Positions 17,932 through 27,476 are shown, counted from the stretch's first letter. The stretch is DNA of 64,000 nucleotides from Candidatus Puniceispirillum sp. (GCA_013822015.1 PNJU01000005.1:88901-152900), one strand, 5' to 3'. A program made the numbers and translations. The notes: generated from the sequence alone by a model not told the origin.

Positions 17932-18484
17932 TACGTTCAATAAAGATGAACTCAAAGCGCGTATGCAAGGGGCCCTTGATGTGCTCTTGAAGGAGTTTAC
18001 GGGCCTTCGTACCTCACGCGCCTCCACAGCCCTTCTTGACCCCATTATGGTGGACGCCTATGGATCAGCTATGCCGCTGAACCAGGTGGGTACCGTGAGC
18101 GCGCCTGACGCGCGCATGCTCAGCGTTCAAGTATGGGACAAGAGCATGGTCAAGGCCGTAGAAAAGGCCATCCGCGAGGCGGGCCTGGGCCTTAATCCTT
18201 CTGCCGACGGACAAGTTGTGCGCGTGCCCATGCCAGACTTGAGCGAAGAGCGCCGTAAGGAGCTCGCCAAAATTGCGGCCAAGTACGCTGAGCAAACCCG
18301 CATCGCCGTGCGTAACGTGCGCCGCGATGGCATGGATCATCTGAAAAAGCTTGAGAAAGATAAGGCAATTTCAGAGGACGAGCATCACCGTTTCTCAGGC
18401 GATCTGCAAACGCTGACCGATGAGTTTGTGAAAAAAGTCGACACGCATCTCGCGCAAAAAGAGCGCGACATCATGCAAATCTAG
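17924..18484 (+). CDS. frr: ribosome recycling factor
   Basis: A 186-residue RRF, which with EF-G splits post-termination ribosomes. ATG 17924 lies behind a GGAGGACC site inside the pyrH end and gives the normal family length; the longer frame from 17750 is pyrH read out of frame. Visible landmarks are [12 protein letters not shown] near the N-terminus, [11 protein letters not shown], and the long C-terminal helix with [15 protein letters not shown]. It belongs to the rpsB-cdsA cluster, and uppS begins 12 bases after its stop. Confidence 0.97.
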
Positions 18485-18496
18485 AGTAGGTCGATC

Positions 18497-19264
18497 TTGT
18501 CAGATTCGAGCACTTCAACGGGCACCCTATCCCCAGACCCGGTCCACATGCCACGTCACGTCGCCATTATTATGGACGGCAATGGACGTTGGGCGCAAAA
18601 GCGCGGCTGGGAGCGCATGCGTGGACACCAGAAGGGCGTGGACGCTGTGCGCCGCACAGTTCAGGGTTGCATGGACTATGGCGTGCGTTACCTGACGCTC
18701 TATGCGTTTTCAACGGAGAACTGGAAGCGTTCGACGGCTGAAGTGTCTGGGCTTATGCTGCTTCTAAAGACGACGCTGAAGGCAGAACTCGAGAACTTTC
18801 ACAAAAATAGCATTCGTCTTAAGGTGATTGGCAGGCGGGACCGTTTGCCCCAGGATCTTGTTGCCTTAATCGAAGAAGCTGAGATTAAAACAAAGAATAA
18901 CACCGCGCTAACACTGGTGGTTGCCCTCGATTATGGGGGACGCGACGAGATTGTGCGCGCCGTTGCTAAGCTCGCTCAGGACGCACTGGCGGGCCGTATA
19001 GGGTGCCAGGATATCAGTGAAGCGTCCATTGCGCGCTATCTTGATACAGAAGAAGTCCCTGATCCAGACCTTGTCATTCGCACCAGTGATGTGGTGCGCG
19101 TGAGCAACTTTTTGTTGTGGCAAGCGGCTTATAGCGAATTTCTTTTCCTTGACGTTTGTTGGCCGGATTTCTCCAAAGAACACTTCTCTCAAGCGCTTTT
19201 GAGTTACCAAGGACGCGAACGTCGCTTTGGGCATGACAAAGCCCAGGACGTGCCCCATGGCTGA
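18497..19264 (+). CDS. uppS: undecaprenyl diphosphate synthase
   Basis: A 255-residue cis-prenyltransferase that makes the C55 lipid carrier for peptidoglycan and other envelope polymers. The catalytic Asp lies in IIMDGNGRWA, and RGHQKG, YAFSTENWKR and YSEFLFLDVCWPDF are present. The usual RTxGExRxSNF motif reads RTSDVVRVSNF, replacing the Glu and the residue after it by Val. The start is TTG 18497 behind GAGTAGG; ATG 18548 would give a product beginning right at the conserved core and has no ribosome site. The stop overlaps cdsA. Confidence 0.93.
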   Translation: MSDSSTSTGTLSPDPVHMPRHVAIIMDGNGRWAQKRGWERMRGHQKGVDAVRRTVQGCMDYGVRYLTLYAFSTENWKRSTAEVSGLMLLLKTTLKAELENFHKNSIRLKVIGRRDRLPQDLVALIEEAEIKTKNNTALTLVVALDYGGRDEIVRAVAKLAQDALAGRIGCQDISEASIARYLDTEEVPDPDLVIRTSDVVRVSNFLLWQAAYSEFLFLDVCWPDFSKEHFSQALLSYQGRERRFGHDKAQDVPHG

Positions 19265-19946
19265 GCAGAGTTCTTCTTTCATCAAGCGCGTTTTATCCAG
19301 CGTCGTCTTAATTCCCGTTCTCTTGTTTATCCTGTACTTAGGCTATCCCTACACGGGTGGTCTCTTGGGCGTGCTCTTTTGCCTGTGCGCGTGGGAATGG
19401 CTGCGCCTATGTGTGAGGGCGAAAAGGATCACCTCGCCTTTTACAAAGTCTCTTTTGAGTAGTGCAGGACTTCTCTATCTTGCGACCAGTTTCTATGCAC
19501 TCGTCATCATCAGCCAGGAATCCTCCCTCGCCCTTTTTGGGCTTTTGATCATGGTATGGGCCTCAGACACGGGCGCATACTTGGTGGGATCCCTTGTGGG
19601 TGGGCCCAAGCTGTGTCCGTCGGTCAGCCCCAATAAGACATGGTCTGGTTTTGTCGGAGGTTTGATCCTGGCCATCGCTGCGGGATACGTGCTGATCACC
19701 CAAGCCCATTGGTCGCTCCTAAGGGACCAATGCGCAGATACCCTGTCAACCATGGTGAGCGTGGGTCTTGTTGCGATCATCAGCCCCTTGGGAGACTTGC
19801 TCGAGTCCTGGATGAAGCGACGTTTTGGCGTGAAGGATACAGGCAATCTGATCCCAGGCCATGGCGGCGCCCTTGATCGCCTGGACAGCATCACCGCTGT
19901 TGGATTTATTTTGTTTCTCTTGATCATGTTCTGTCCTTTGAGATAG
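19257..19946 (+). CDS. cdsA: phosphatidate cytidylyltransferase
   Basis: A 229-residue integral membrane enzyme making CDP-diacylglycerol from phosphatidate and CTP. It has about six hydrophobic segments and the C-terminal CdsA signature region with SPLGDLLESWMKRRFGVKD...PGHGGALDRLDS. ATG 19257 overlaps the uppS stop and is preferred to the upstream start at 19227 lying in uppS. In most alphaproteobacteria dxr, rseP, bamA and the lpx genes follow; here the flagellar operon does, after a 192-base gap. The protein is shorter than the usual 260-280 residues, mainly by a compact N-terminus. Confidence 0.95.
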   Translation: MAEQSSSFIKRVLSSVVLIPVLLFILYLGYPYTGGLLGVLFCLCAWEWLRLCVRAKRITSPFTKSLLSSAGLLYLATSFYALVIISQESSLALFGLLIMVWASDTGAYLVGSLVGGPKLCPSVSPNKTWSGFVGGLILAIAAGYVLITQAHWSLLRDQCADTLSTMVSVGLVAIISPLGDLLESWMKRRFGVKDTGNLIPGHGGALDRLDSITAVGFILFLLIMFCPLR

Positions 19947-20138
19947 CCGCTTCTCACGCACCGCGCAAAAAACGCCGGGCGCCCTGTTCATTTTTTCCCA
20001 TGGAACGCCTTTTCCTATGCTCCGGCACTTTCTGCCAGGGGGCGGGACTTTTTTTCCCCTTGTTAATGCTTTGTTAAGGGTCTGCCTGCTAGGGTGCAAT
20101 GATTGAAAGCATTTTAATTAAATTATAATGAGGTTGCA

Positions 20139-21851
20139 GTGGAGGCCTTAGTCCAAGTCATAAAGAATATGGGCATCGTGCGCCTTGCGCTTATGGGGGC
20201 GCTCTTGGCGGGGCTCATCAGCGGTGTCACGTTCATCTCCAACAAGATGACGGCGCCTGATTTGACGCTTTTGTACGGCGACTTGGAGCTTGAGGATGCG
20301 GGCAAGATCGCCTCACGCCTTGAGGCTCAAGGGGTGCCCGTTGAGGTGCGCGCAGGCGGCACGCAAATCTATGCGCCGGCTGACCGTGTGACGCGCCTTC
20401 GGGTGGAGCTTGCAGAAGCCGGCCTTCCCAGGGGCGGCTCCGTAGGCTATGAAATCTTCGATAAGGGAGACCAGCTGGGCGTTTCCAGTTTTGTTCAAAA
20501 CATTAATCAGCTGCGCGCCCTTGAGGGCGAGCTCTCGCGCACCATCACCTCCATTGCTCAAATTTCAGCGGCGCGTGTACACTTGGTGCTGCCCAAGCGT
20601 AAACTCTTCAGCCGCGAAAAAGATGAACCAACGGCCTCCATTATGCTGACCATGGCGGGGCCAGGGACTTTGTCTTCTAGGCGCGTCCAGGCCATTCGTC
20701 AGTTGGTGGCGGCGGCTGTTCCAGGCCTTGCACCTGAGCATGTGTCCATTGTGGATGACCGTGGAAATCTCCTCGCCAAAGGGGATGATGATACAGCAAG
20801 CTCACTCAGCGCCAACCTTGAGGAAAAACGCCTCGCTTACGAAAACCGTCTCTCGCGCACCATTGAAAGTCTAGTGTCCAAATATGTGGGTGACGGCAAA
20901 GTGCGGGCCGAGGTGGCGGTGGATATGTCCTTTGATAAGGTCACTGAAAATTCCGAGAGCTTTGACCCGGAGGGGCAGGTGACGCGCTCAACCCAGACGG
21001 TCAGTTTGGGGGAGAAATCCCACGAAACGGAGCCGTCTGTCTCCGTTGCCAAGAACCTTCCCAATGCCAACGCCAACGCAGGCGCCTCAGGTTCAGAAAA
21101 TCAACTCAACCGCTCTGAAGAGACGGTGAACTATGAAGTTTCAAAGAAAATCCGCACGCTGGTGAAAGAGGTGGGCGAGGTGAAAAAACTCTCCGTTGCG
21201 GTGCTTGTGGACGGCGTCTATACGCCCATCGCGGGCAAGAAGGAAATGGACTACAAACCACGTTCCAAGGAAGAAATCGACAGTCTCACCAAGCTCATCA
21301 AAAACGCCGTCGGCTTTGACGAGAAGCGCGGGGACAGCATTGAGGTCGCCAATATGCGCTTTGCGCCCATGGAGATGTTTGAGTCAGAGGCACCTGCGGG
21401 CACCATCTTAGGTCTTGAAAAACACGACCTCATGCACTTGGCGGAGATCTTTCTTATTGGAATACTGGGTCTTGTGGGCATTCTCTTTGGGGTCAAGCCC
21501 ATGGTGAACAGGGTCATGAGCGGTGTGCCTGGTGCCAGCTTGCCGGCAGCCAACCAATCCTATCCAGGCTTGGTAGGGGGTGAGATGGCTGCGCTTCCTG
21601 GCGCGCCAGGCGTGGCCGGGGCTCTTCCCGGCCCAAATGGGGAAGGCGAGGGACAGCAGGTTGATGAATTTGGGCACTTATCCGATGGACTCAAAGAGCT
21701 TGAGCATATGGTGTCGCTCAAGCAAGTGGAAGGCGCCGTGCGTGCGTCGTCTCTGAAAACTGTTGGAGACATTATTACGGAAAACCCAGAGTCCGCCGTG
21801 GGGGTGATTCGTGGGTGGCTCGCTGAAGATGATAAGAAAGGCAGGGCATGA
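20139..21851 (+). CDS. fliF: flagellar MS-ring protein FliF
   Basis: A 570-residue protein forming the MS ring in the inner membrane, on which the switch and export gate assemble. It starts with GTG behind GAGG. There is an N-terminal membrane segment (about 13-33), the ring-building motifs with LYGDLELEDAGKIASRLEAQGV and SYxxFDKGDQLGVSSFVQNINQLRALEGELSRTI, and a second membrane segment near 430-450 (HLAEIFLIGILGLVGILFGVKP) before the cytoplasmic FliG-binding tail. It heads the fliF-G-H-N-flbD-flhA-flhF-flhG run, whose genes are overlapping or closely spaced. Its 192-base upstream gap should hold the operon promoter, but I found no convincing sigma54 or sigma70 element there. Confidence 0.96.
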   Translation: MEALVQVIKNMGIVRLALMGALLAGLISGVTFISNKMTAPDLTLLYGDLELEDAGKIASRLEAQGVPVEVRAGGTQIYAPADRVTRLRVELAEAGLPRGGSVGYEIFDKGDQLGVSSFVQNINQLRALEGELSRTITSIAQISAARVHLVLPKRKLFSREKDEPTASIMLTMAGPGTLSSRRVQAIRQLVAAAVPGLAPEHVSIVDDRGNLLAKGDDDTASSLSANLEEKRLAYENRLSRTIESLVSKYVGDGKVRAEVAVDMSFDKVTENSESFDPEGQVTRSTQTVSLGEKSHETEPSVSVAKNLPNANANAGASGSENQLNRSEETVNYEVSKKIRTLVKEVGEVKKLSVAVLVDGVYTPIAGKKEMDYKPRSKEEIDSLTKLIKNAVGFDEKRGDSIEVANMRFAPMEMFESEAPAGTILGLEKHDLMHLAEIFLIGILGLVGILFGVKPMVNRVMSGVPGASLPAANQSYPGLVGGEMAALPGAPGVAGALPGPNGEGEGQQVDEFGHLSDGLKELEHMVSLKQVEGAVRASSLKTVGDIITENPESAVGVIRGWLAEDDKKGRA

Positions 21852-22894
21852 GCGTGACAGCACAGCAACTTCCAGGGGCGCCAAATCTGCCGGCACATGC
21901 TCATCTGTCGGGGCCGGATAAGGCGGCTGCATTTCTATTATCCCTGAGCGATGACTACGTTAAAGCGATCTTCAACAAGCTTGATACGGCTGAAGTGCTT
22001 GTTTTGTCCCAACGTATGGCGACCCTCGGTAAGGTTAAGGCCGAAATCATTGAGTCCCTGTACATCGAGTTTGCAGAGCAAGCAGGGTCTGGTGCGTCCC
22101 TTATGGGCTCCTTTGAAACGACAGAACGTCTTCTGCGCAAATTTTTCCCCGACGACAAGGTGGAAGAAATTATGCAAGAAATCCGTGGTCCAGCGGGTCG
22201 CACCATGTGGGATAAGCTCGGGAACGTGAGCGAGAATGTGCTGGCAGGCTACTTGCAAAGTGAATACCCACAAACGGCGGCTGTCATTTTGTCGAAGGTG
22301 AAGCCTTCCCACGCTGCCAAGGTCATGTGCCTTATGCCCGAGCAAGCCTCCATGGAAATCATGAACCGTATGCTGAAAATGGAGGTGGTGCAAAGGGATA
22401 TCCTTGATACCATTGAGGACTCCCTGCGCACTGAGTTCATGAGCAATCTTGTGCGCACGTCCCAAAAAGATCCACACGAGCACATGGCTGAGATTTTCAA
22501 CTCCTTTGACCGTGCGACGGAGGGCAAGTTCATGAGTGCCCTTGAGGCCATAGACGCGGAAGCCGCCGAGCACGTGCGCTCCCTCATGTTCACCTTTGAT
22601 GATCTTGTTAAGCTCGACTCAACGGGTGTTCAAACCCTTATTCGTGTGGCGGACAAGAGCAAGCTTGCCATGGCACTCAAGGGCTCGTCCGATGCCATCA
22701 AGGAAATGTTCTACCGCAACATGTCCGAGCGCGCCGCCAAGTTCCTCAAAGAAGATATCGCGGCCCTTGGTATGGTGCGTCTCAAAGACGTGGACGAGGC
22801 ACAGCTGATTGTTGTGAACCAAGCTAAAGATCTCATCAACTCCGGTGAAATCCAGGTGGCTGAGGGCGGTGAAGAGGAGGCCATGATCGAATGA
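21848..22894 (+). CDS. fliG: flagellar motor switch protein FliG
   Basis: A 348-residue FliG, the C-ring subunit that binds FliF and touches the stator MotA to set torque and direction. It begins MSVTAQQLPGAPNLPAHAHL. The N-terminal domain contains DKAAAFLLSLSDD, the middle domain the EHPQT-like segment (here SEYPQTAAVILSKV), and the C-terminal domain the charged torque helix (IKEMFYRNMSERAAKFLKEDI). It overlaps fliF and fliH by four bases each (ATGA), indicating translational coupling. Length and domains are normal. Confidence 0.97.
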   Translation: MSVTAQQLPGAPNLPAHAHLSGPDKAAAFLLSLSDDYVKAIFNKLDTAEVLVLSQRMATLGKVKAEIIESLYIEFAEQAGSGASLMGSFETTERLLRKFFPDDKVEEIMQEIRGPAGRTMWDKLGNVSENVLAGYLQSEYPQTAAVILSKVKPSHAAKVMCLMPEQASMEIMNRMLKMEVVQRDILDTIEDSLRTEFMSNLVRTSQKDPHEHMAEIFNSFDRATEGKFMSALEAIDAEAAEHVRSLMFTFDDLVKLDSTGVQTLIRVADKSKLAMALKGSSDAIKEMFYRNMSERAAKFLKEDIAALGMVRLKDVDEAQLIVVNQAKDLINSGEIQVAEGGEEEAMIE

Positions 22895-23586
22895 GCACGG
22901 CCCAGAGTAAGAAATACCTTTTTGAGACCTCTTTTGCGGCGGAAGATATTGCGTACCGACAAAGTTTTCATTCCCCTGAAGAAATGGAGGCGGCAAAAGC
23001 GTCTTCCTACGCCATGGGGTTTCAAGCTGCCCAAGAGGATTTTGAGGCCCGAAATCACGCACAGCTTCTGCGCTTAGAGGAAAAGTTTGCAGACCTGTTT
23101 GTGGCCCAGGAGACTTTGCACGCAACGCTTCACCATTGGATCAGCGCCCTTTGCCAAGAGGCCTTTGGGCGCGCCTTTCCCACCTACGCAAGGCGCGCCC
23201 AGTTTGATGAGATTGAAACGGTTCTGGAGGTGGCCATTGCAAAGGCTAAGCCTGAAAAAGTTTTTACCATCCGTGTGGCCGAGGGGCTCAGCCAGGGCTT
23301 GGCTCAGAAATTCACAAAGTGGCAGGAGCAGGGCATCGAGATCACCCTTCATGAGGACCCGGGTCTTGCGCCAACAGACTGTCAGATTGCGTGGGCGGAC
23401 AGCGGCTTTGAGCGTGTGGAGCGGGCCATTTATGAAGAGATCGACCGTGTCCTTGGCAGCATGCTGTCCTATGACGTCCTTGAAACGGCGCTGCCCGCCC
23501 TTGAGGCAGAGCCTCCCCAGGAAGGCGTCCCAGAAGCAGCATGCGCTGCACCAGATCTGAGTAAAAATGAAGGAGAAGCGCCATGA
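22891..23586 (+). CDS. fliH: flagellar export apparatus protein FliH
   Basis: A 231-residue protein at the FliH/FlbE position of the Caulobacter-like operon. FliH binds and regulates the FliI ATPase of the flagellar export system. The sequence has the expected character: a polar N-terminus (KKYLFETSFAAEDIAY), a helical Glu/Ala/Gln-rich middle (EEMEAAKASSYAMGFQAAQEDFEARN) and a C-terminal globular part ending in a Pro/Glu-rich tail. FliH is weakly conserved, so the call rests on this layout, on length and on position between fliG and fliN (overlaps of four bases both sides). fliI is not in the window. Confidence 0.85.
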   Translation: MSTAQSKKYLFETSFAAEDIAYRQSFHSPEEMEAAKASSYAMGFQAAQEDFEARNHAQLLRLEEKFADLFVAQETLHATLHHWISALCQEAFGRAFPTYARRAQFDEIETVLEVAIAKAKPEKVFTIRVAEGLSQGLAQKFTKWQEQGIEITLHEDPGLAPTDCQIAWADSGFERVERAIYEEIDRVLGSMLSYDVLETALPALEAEPPQEGVPEAACAAPDLSKNEGEAP

Positions 23587-23933
23587 GCGATGAAGAAAAC
23601 ACAAACGAACTGCCACTGCCTAATTTGGATGATGGCCAAGGGGATAACGTGAGGCCCGATGATGAGCACGCCGCCAAAAATGAAGATTTGCGCGCAGTCT
23701 ATGACGTGCCGGTCCAGGTATCTGCGGTTCTGGGGCACACCAGCATGCAGGTCAGTCAGCTTTTGAAGATGGGCCGTGGCGCGGTGATTGAGCTCGACCG
23801 TAAAGTGGGTGAGGCCATTGATGTCTATGTCAATAACCGGCTTGTGGCAAGGGGAGAAGTGGTTGTGGTGGATGACCATCTTGGCATCACCATGACGGAA
23901 ATTCTCAAGTCCGAGCGGGTGCTCAGCAGCTAA
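23583..23933 (+). CDS. fliN: flagellar motor switch protein FliN
   Basis: A 116-residue FliN, the outer C-ring subunit. After an acidic, unstructured N-terminus of about 38 residues comes the SpoA domain: YDVPVQVSAVLGHTSMQVSQLL, then GAVIELDRKVGEAIDVYVNNRLVARGEVVVV and GITMTEIL. These are the classic FliN features. It overlaps fliH by four bases and is followed after 15 bases by flbD. No separate fliM is present here; it must lie elsewhere if the motor is complete. Confidence 0.96.
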   Translation: MSDEENTNELPLPNLDDGQGDNVRPDDEHAAKNEDLRAVYDVPVQVSAVLGHTSMQVSQLLKMGRGAVIELDRKVGEAIDVYVNNRLVARGEVVVVDDHLGITMTEILKSERVLSS

Positions 23934-23948
23934 CAAAAGGAAGAATCC

Positions 23949-25325
23949 ATGAGGCTTTTGATCGTAGGAAAATTGCACGGTCATATTGGCACCGCCAGTA
24001 AGATAGCCCTCAAGCGCGGGGCGCAAGTGGTGCAGGTTGATACCGTCGAGGCGGCCCTTGAGTCCCTGCGCTCAGGCAAGGGCGCAGATATGCTTATGAT
24101 TGATGTCGCCCTTGATATTGAAACGCTGTGCCAGAGCTTAAATGCTGAGCGCATCACGGTCCCTGTGGTGGGATGTGGTATCGGCACAGATGCGCAAACG
24201 GCGGTCAAAGCCATTCGTGCGGGGGCCAAGGAATATATTCCGCTGCCGCCAGATTCTGAACTGATTGCAGGCGTCATTGAGACCGTTGCAAGGCAGGATG
24301 ATACCCTCGTTTTTCGTGATCCTGTGATGCAAAGCGTCATGCGCCTAGCGGAGCAAATCGCCCCCAGTGAAGCCAGCGTCCTGATCATCGGCGAATCGGG
24401 CACGGGTAAGGAGATCATGGCGCGCTTTATCCACCAGCATAGCCGGCGCAAGGCGCGTCCCTTTATCTCCATTAACTGCGCTGCGATCCCAGAGAACCTT
24501 TTGGAATCAGAGCTTTTTGGTCATGAGAAGGGCGCGTTTACAGGAGCGGTAGCAAGGCGTGTGGGAAAATTTGAAGAGGCCAGCGGCGGCACCCTTTTGT
24601 TGGATGAGGTGACAGAGATGCATCCCAGCCTTCAGGCGAAGCTCCTGCGCGCCATTCAAGAACGTGAGATTGACCGGGTCGGTGGCACAAAGCCCGTGAA
24701 GGTTGATATTCGCATCCTGGCCACCAGCAACCGCAATATGGAAGAGGCGGTGCGCGCAGGCATTTTCCGCGAAGATCTTTATTTCCGCCTCAATGTTGTG
24801 ACCATCGCGCTTCCTGCCCTGCGCCAGCGCCCACTGGACATTGAGCCCTTGGCTGAGCACTTTATACAGAAGTATGCCCAGATGAACGGTGTAGCCCTGC
24901 GCTTCTTAAGCGATGGGGCGCGCTCTCTTTTACGTCAACACCCTTGGCGCGGCAATATTCGAGAGCTTGAAAACGCCATGCACCGCGCCGTTCTCTTGGC
25001 GAGTGCTGACGAGATCGGGGTGGATGTGCTGCAACTGTCAGGCATTGGCGCAGGACAAGCGGCCCCGTCCTCACCCCAGCAGGCATCCGCGACCCAAACG
25101 GAAGGTTTTCAAAAGGCCTTCATTGGTCGCAGCATTTCCGACGTGGAGCGTGATTTGATTTTAGGGACTTTGGGCCATTGCCTTGGCAACCGCACCCAGG
25201 CTGCAAACTTACTGGGCATTTCCATTCGTACCCTACGTAACAAGCTGCGTCTTTACATGGAAGAAGATGACGCCCCCTGTGAGAGCCTTTCAGCCCCATC
25301 CCCGTACCGCGCGGCAGGCATGTAG
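23949..25325 (+). CDS. flbD: sigma54-dependent flagellar regulator FlbD
   Basis: A 458-residue bacterial enhancer-binding protein. The N-terminal ~115 residues form a receiver-like domain (MLMIDVALD near residue 55, where a phosphorylatable Asp could lie). The AAA+ domain follows with Walker A GESGTGKE, the sigma54-contact loop GAFTGA, the Walker B region GGTLLLDEVTEM and the arginine-finger region. The C-terminal Fis-type helix-turn-helix contains GNRTQAANLLGISIRTLRNKL. Its place between fliN and flhA matches Caulobacter flbD, which activates late and represses early flagellar genes. It implies that an RpoN and sigma54 promoters exist elsewhere. Confidence 0.93.
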   Translation: MRLLIVGKLHGHIGTASKIALKRGAQVVQVDTVEAALESLRSGKGADMLMIDVALDIETLCQSLNAERITVPVVGCGIGTDAQTAVKAIRAGAKEYIPLPPDSELIAGVIETVARQDDTLVFRDPVMQSVMRLAEQIAPSEASVLIIGESGTGKEIMARFIHQHSRRKARPFISINCAAIPENLLESELFGHEKGAFTGAVARRVGKFEEASGGTLLLDEVTEMHPSLQAKLLRAIQEREIDRVGGTKPVKVDIRILATSNRNMEEAVRAGIFREDLYFRLNVVTIALPALRQRPLDIEPLAEHFIQKYAQMNGVALRFLSDGARSLLRQHPWRGNIRELENAMHRAVLLASADEIGVDVLQLSGIGAGQAAPSSPQQASATQTEGFQKAFIGRSISDVERDLILGTLGHCLGNRTQAANLLGISIRTLRNKLRLYMEEDDAPCESLSAPSPYRAAGM

Positions 25326-25337
25326 GGGACCAGTCAC

Positions 25338-27455
25338 ATGTCACAAGACAGTACCGCAAAAAACCAAGGAATGGACCTGAGCTTCGTGCTGGAGTCCCTG
25401 AAAAAGGGGGAGGTTGCCTTTGCCCTTGCCTTGATTTCTATTCTGGTGGTGCTGGTCTTGCCCATGCCAAAAGCGCTTCTTGACGTTCTTTTGGCGATCT
25501 CGTTGCTTGTATCAGTGCTGGTTCTTATGACCGCGCTGTATATCGAAAAACCCCTTGATTTTAGTGCGTTTCCAACGGTGCTCTTGGTCACAACCATGCT
25601 GCGCTTGTCCTTGAACGTTGCCTCCACACGCTTGATTTTAAGCCACGGACACGAGGGGCTGAGCGCGGCGGGCGAGGTTATTCGGGCCTTTGGCTCCTTT
25701 GTTATGGGGGGCAACTTTGTCATCGGCCTCATTGTGTTTTCCATTCTTGTGCTTGTGAATTTTGTTGTCATCACAAAGGGCTCTGGGCGTATTGCAGAGG
25801 TGTCTGCGCGCTTTACTCTAGACGCCATGCCAGGCAAGCAAATGGCTGTGGACGCGGACCTGTCGGCGGGTCTGATTACGGACGTTGAAGCCAAAGAGCG
25901 CCGCAAAGAGCTTGAGGGAGAATCAAGCTTTTTTGGTGCCATGGACGGTGCGGCGAAGTTTGTACGCGGTGACGCCATTGCTGGGCTTTGCATCACTGTC
26001 ATTAACATTGTGGGCGGCATCATCATTGGTGTGGCACAGCAAGGCATGTCTTTGTCTGATGCGTCCCACACCTATACGCTGCTCACCGTTGGTGACGGCC
26101 TCATTTCTCAGATTCCGGCACTCATTGTCTCAACAGCCGCCGGTATGCTTGTCTCCAAAACCAGTATGACGGGCTCCACGGATAAAGCCCTCTTTAGCCA
26201 GCTCAGCGCATATCCCGGTGCCTTGGGCATGAGCTCCTTCCTGATGGCGGCCTTGTCCATGATGCCGGGCATTCCTGTCTTGCCCTTTTTGTCCCTTGCT
26301 TGCTTAACGGGGTACGCTGCGTGGAAGCTCACAGAAAGTCAGGGGATGCCTGCGCGCGCGGGCGTGCCAGGTGCGCCCGGGGCCCTCACAAAGGCCGATG
26401 GCACACCCGCTCTGGAGGCCCCTCAAACGGAAGAGCAAGCCTTGTCAGCCGCCCTCCAGATGGATCAAATCCGCCTAGAGCTTGGCTTTGGTCTTCTGAG
26501 CCTTGTCAGCGGCGTGGAAGGAAACCGCTTGGCGGATCAAATCAAATCCCTGCGTAAGCAACTGGCACGCGACATTGGCTTTGTGATACCCATTCAGGAT
26601 AATCTTCAACTTTCAAGCGAGGAATATGTGCTGCGCATCAAAGAGGTGGAAGTTGGCCGTGGCAGTCTGCGCCTCCACCGTCTTTTGGTGATGGATCCCG
26701 AAGGCAAGGCCATCGATATGCCTGGAGAGCCCACAACGGAGCCAACTTTTGGCTTGCGTGCGGCGTGGGTTGACCGTCACCTGCGCACCGACGCGGAGGC
26801 AAAGGGGTATACGGTTGTGGAGCCGCTCACGGTTATCACCACTCACCTGAGCGAAGTGCTGCGAGATAACACGGCGGATCTTTTGAGCTTCTCCGAGACG
26901 CAGTCCCTTGTGAATGATCAAACGACCCACCAAAAGCTCGTGAGTGACCTGATCCCAGGCCAGATGAGCATGGCGGGGCTGCAGCGCATTTTGCAGAATC
27001 TCTTATCGGAGCGCATTTCCATTCGTGACTTGCCAACGATCCTTGAGGCGGTGGCAGAGGCGTGCACCTTTACCCACTCGCCACAAGCCATTACGGAGCA
27101 TGTGCGCACGCGCCTGTCTCGTCAGATTTGCGCCGCTTTTGGCGACGAGAATGGGGTGGTGCCCCTTGTGATGCTTTCCCCTGAATGGGAGAACACACTC
27201 AACCAGGCGCTGATGGGTGATGGTGAAAATCGTCACCTTGCCTTGCCGCCCAGCAAGCTCCAGGAATTCACCGCCCGTGTGGGTGAGGTTTTTGACGCCC
27301 AAGCCATGCAAGGCATTGTGGCGGTCCTGCTCGTCAGCCCGCCCCTGCGGGGCCAAGTCCGCACTATTCTTGAAAGGTTCCGCCCGTCAACGGTTGTCCT
27401 TTCCCAGGCTGAAATTCACCCCCGTGCCCGCATTCGCACGGTGGCCAGGCTATAA
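25338..27455 (+). CDS. flhA: flagellar biosynthesis protein FlhA
   Basis: A 705-residue export-gate subunit of the flagellar type III apparatus. The N-terminal half has about eight membrane segments and the signatures PMPKALLDVLLAISLL, FPTVLLVTTMLRLSLNVASTRLIL, VRGDAIAGL and the FHIPEP-like region FTLDAMPGKQMAVDADL. The cytoplasmic half forms the nonameric docking ring for chaperone-substrate complexes. It follows flbD after 12 bases and precedes flhF by 21. Full length, no disruption. The flhB, fliP, fliQ and fliR partners are not in the window. Confidence 0.97.
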   Translation: MSQDSTAKNQGMDLSFVLESLKKGEVAFALALISILVVLVLPMPKALLDVLLAISLLVSVLVLMTALYIEKPLDFSAFPTVLLVTTMLRLSLNVASTRLILSHGHEGLSAAGEVIRAFGSFVMGGNFVIGLIVFSILVLVNFVVITKGSGRIAEVSARFTLDAMPGKQMAVDADLSAGLITDVEAKERRKELEGESSFFGAMDGAAKFVRGDAIAGLCITVINIVGGIIIGVAQQGMSLSDASHTYTLLTVGDGLISQIPALIVSTAAGMLVSKTSMTGSTDKALFSQLSAYPGALGMSSFLMAALSMMPGIPVLPFLSLACLTGYAAWKLTESQGMPARAGVPGAPGALTKADGTPALEAPQTEEQALSAALQMDQIRLELGFGLLSLVSGVEGNRLADQIKSLRKQLARDIGFVIPIQDNLQLSSEEYVLRIKEVEVGRGSLRLHRLLVMDPEGKAIDMPGEPTTEPTFGLRAAWVDRHLRTDAEAKGYTVVEPLTVITTHLSEVLRDNTADLLSFSETQSLVNDQTTHQKLVSDLIPGQMSMAGLQRILQNLLSERISIRDLPTILEAVAEACTFTHSPQAITEHVRTRLSRQICAAFGDENGVVPLVMLSPEWENTLNQALMGDGENRHLALPPSKLQEFTARVGEVFDAQAMQGIVAVLLVSPPLRGQVRTILERFRPSTVVLSQAEIHPRARIRTVARL

Positions 27456-27476
27456 AGATTTAAAGGAGTTGCCCAG

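Noticed and set aside
20020-20070. Possible sigma54 promoter before fliF (GGCAC...TGCC)
   Set aside because: The distance between the GG and GC elements is 8 bases, not the required 10, and the segment is better explained as a small hairpin.
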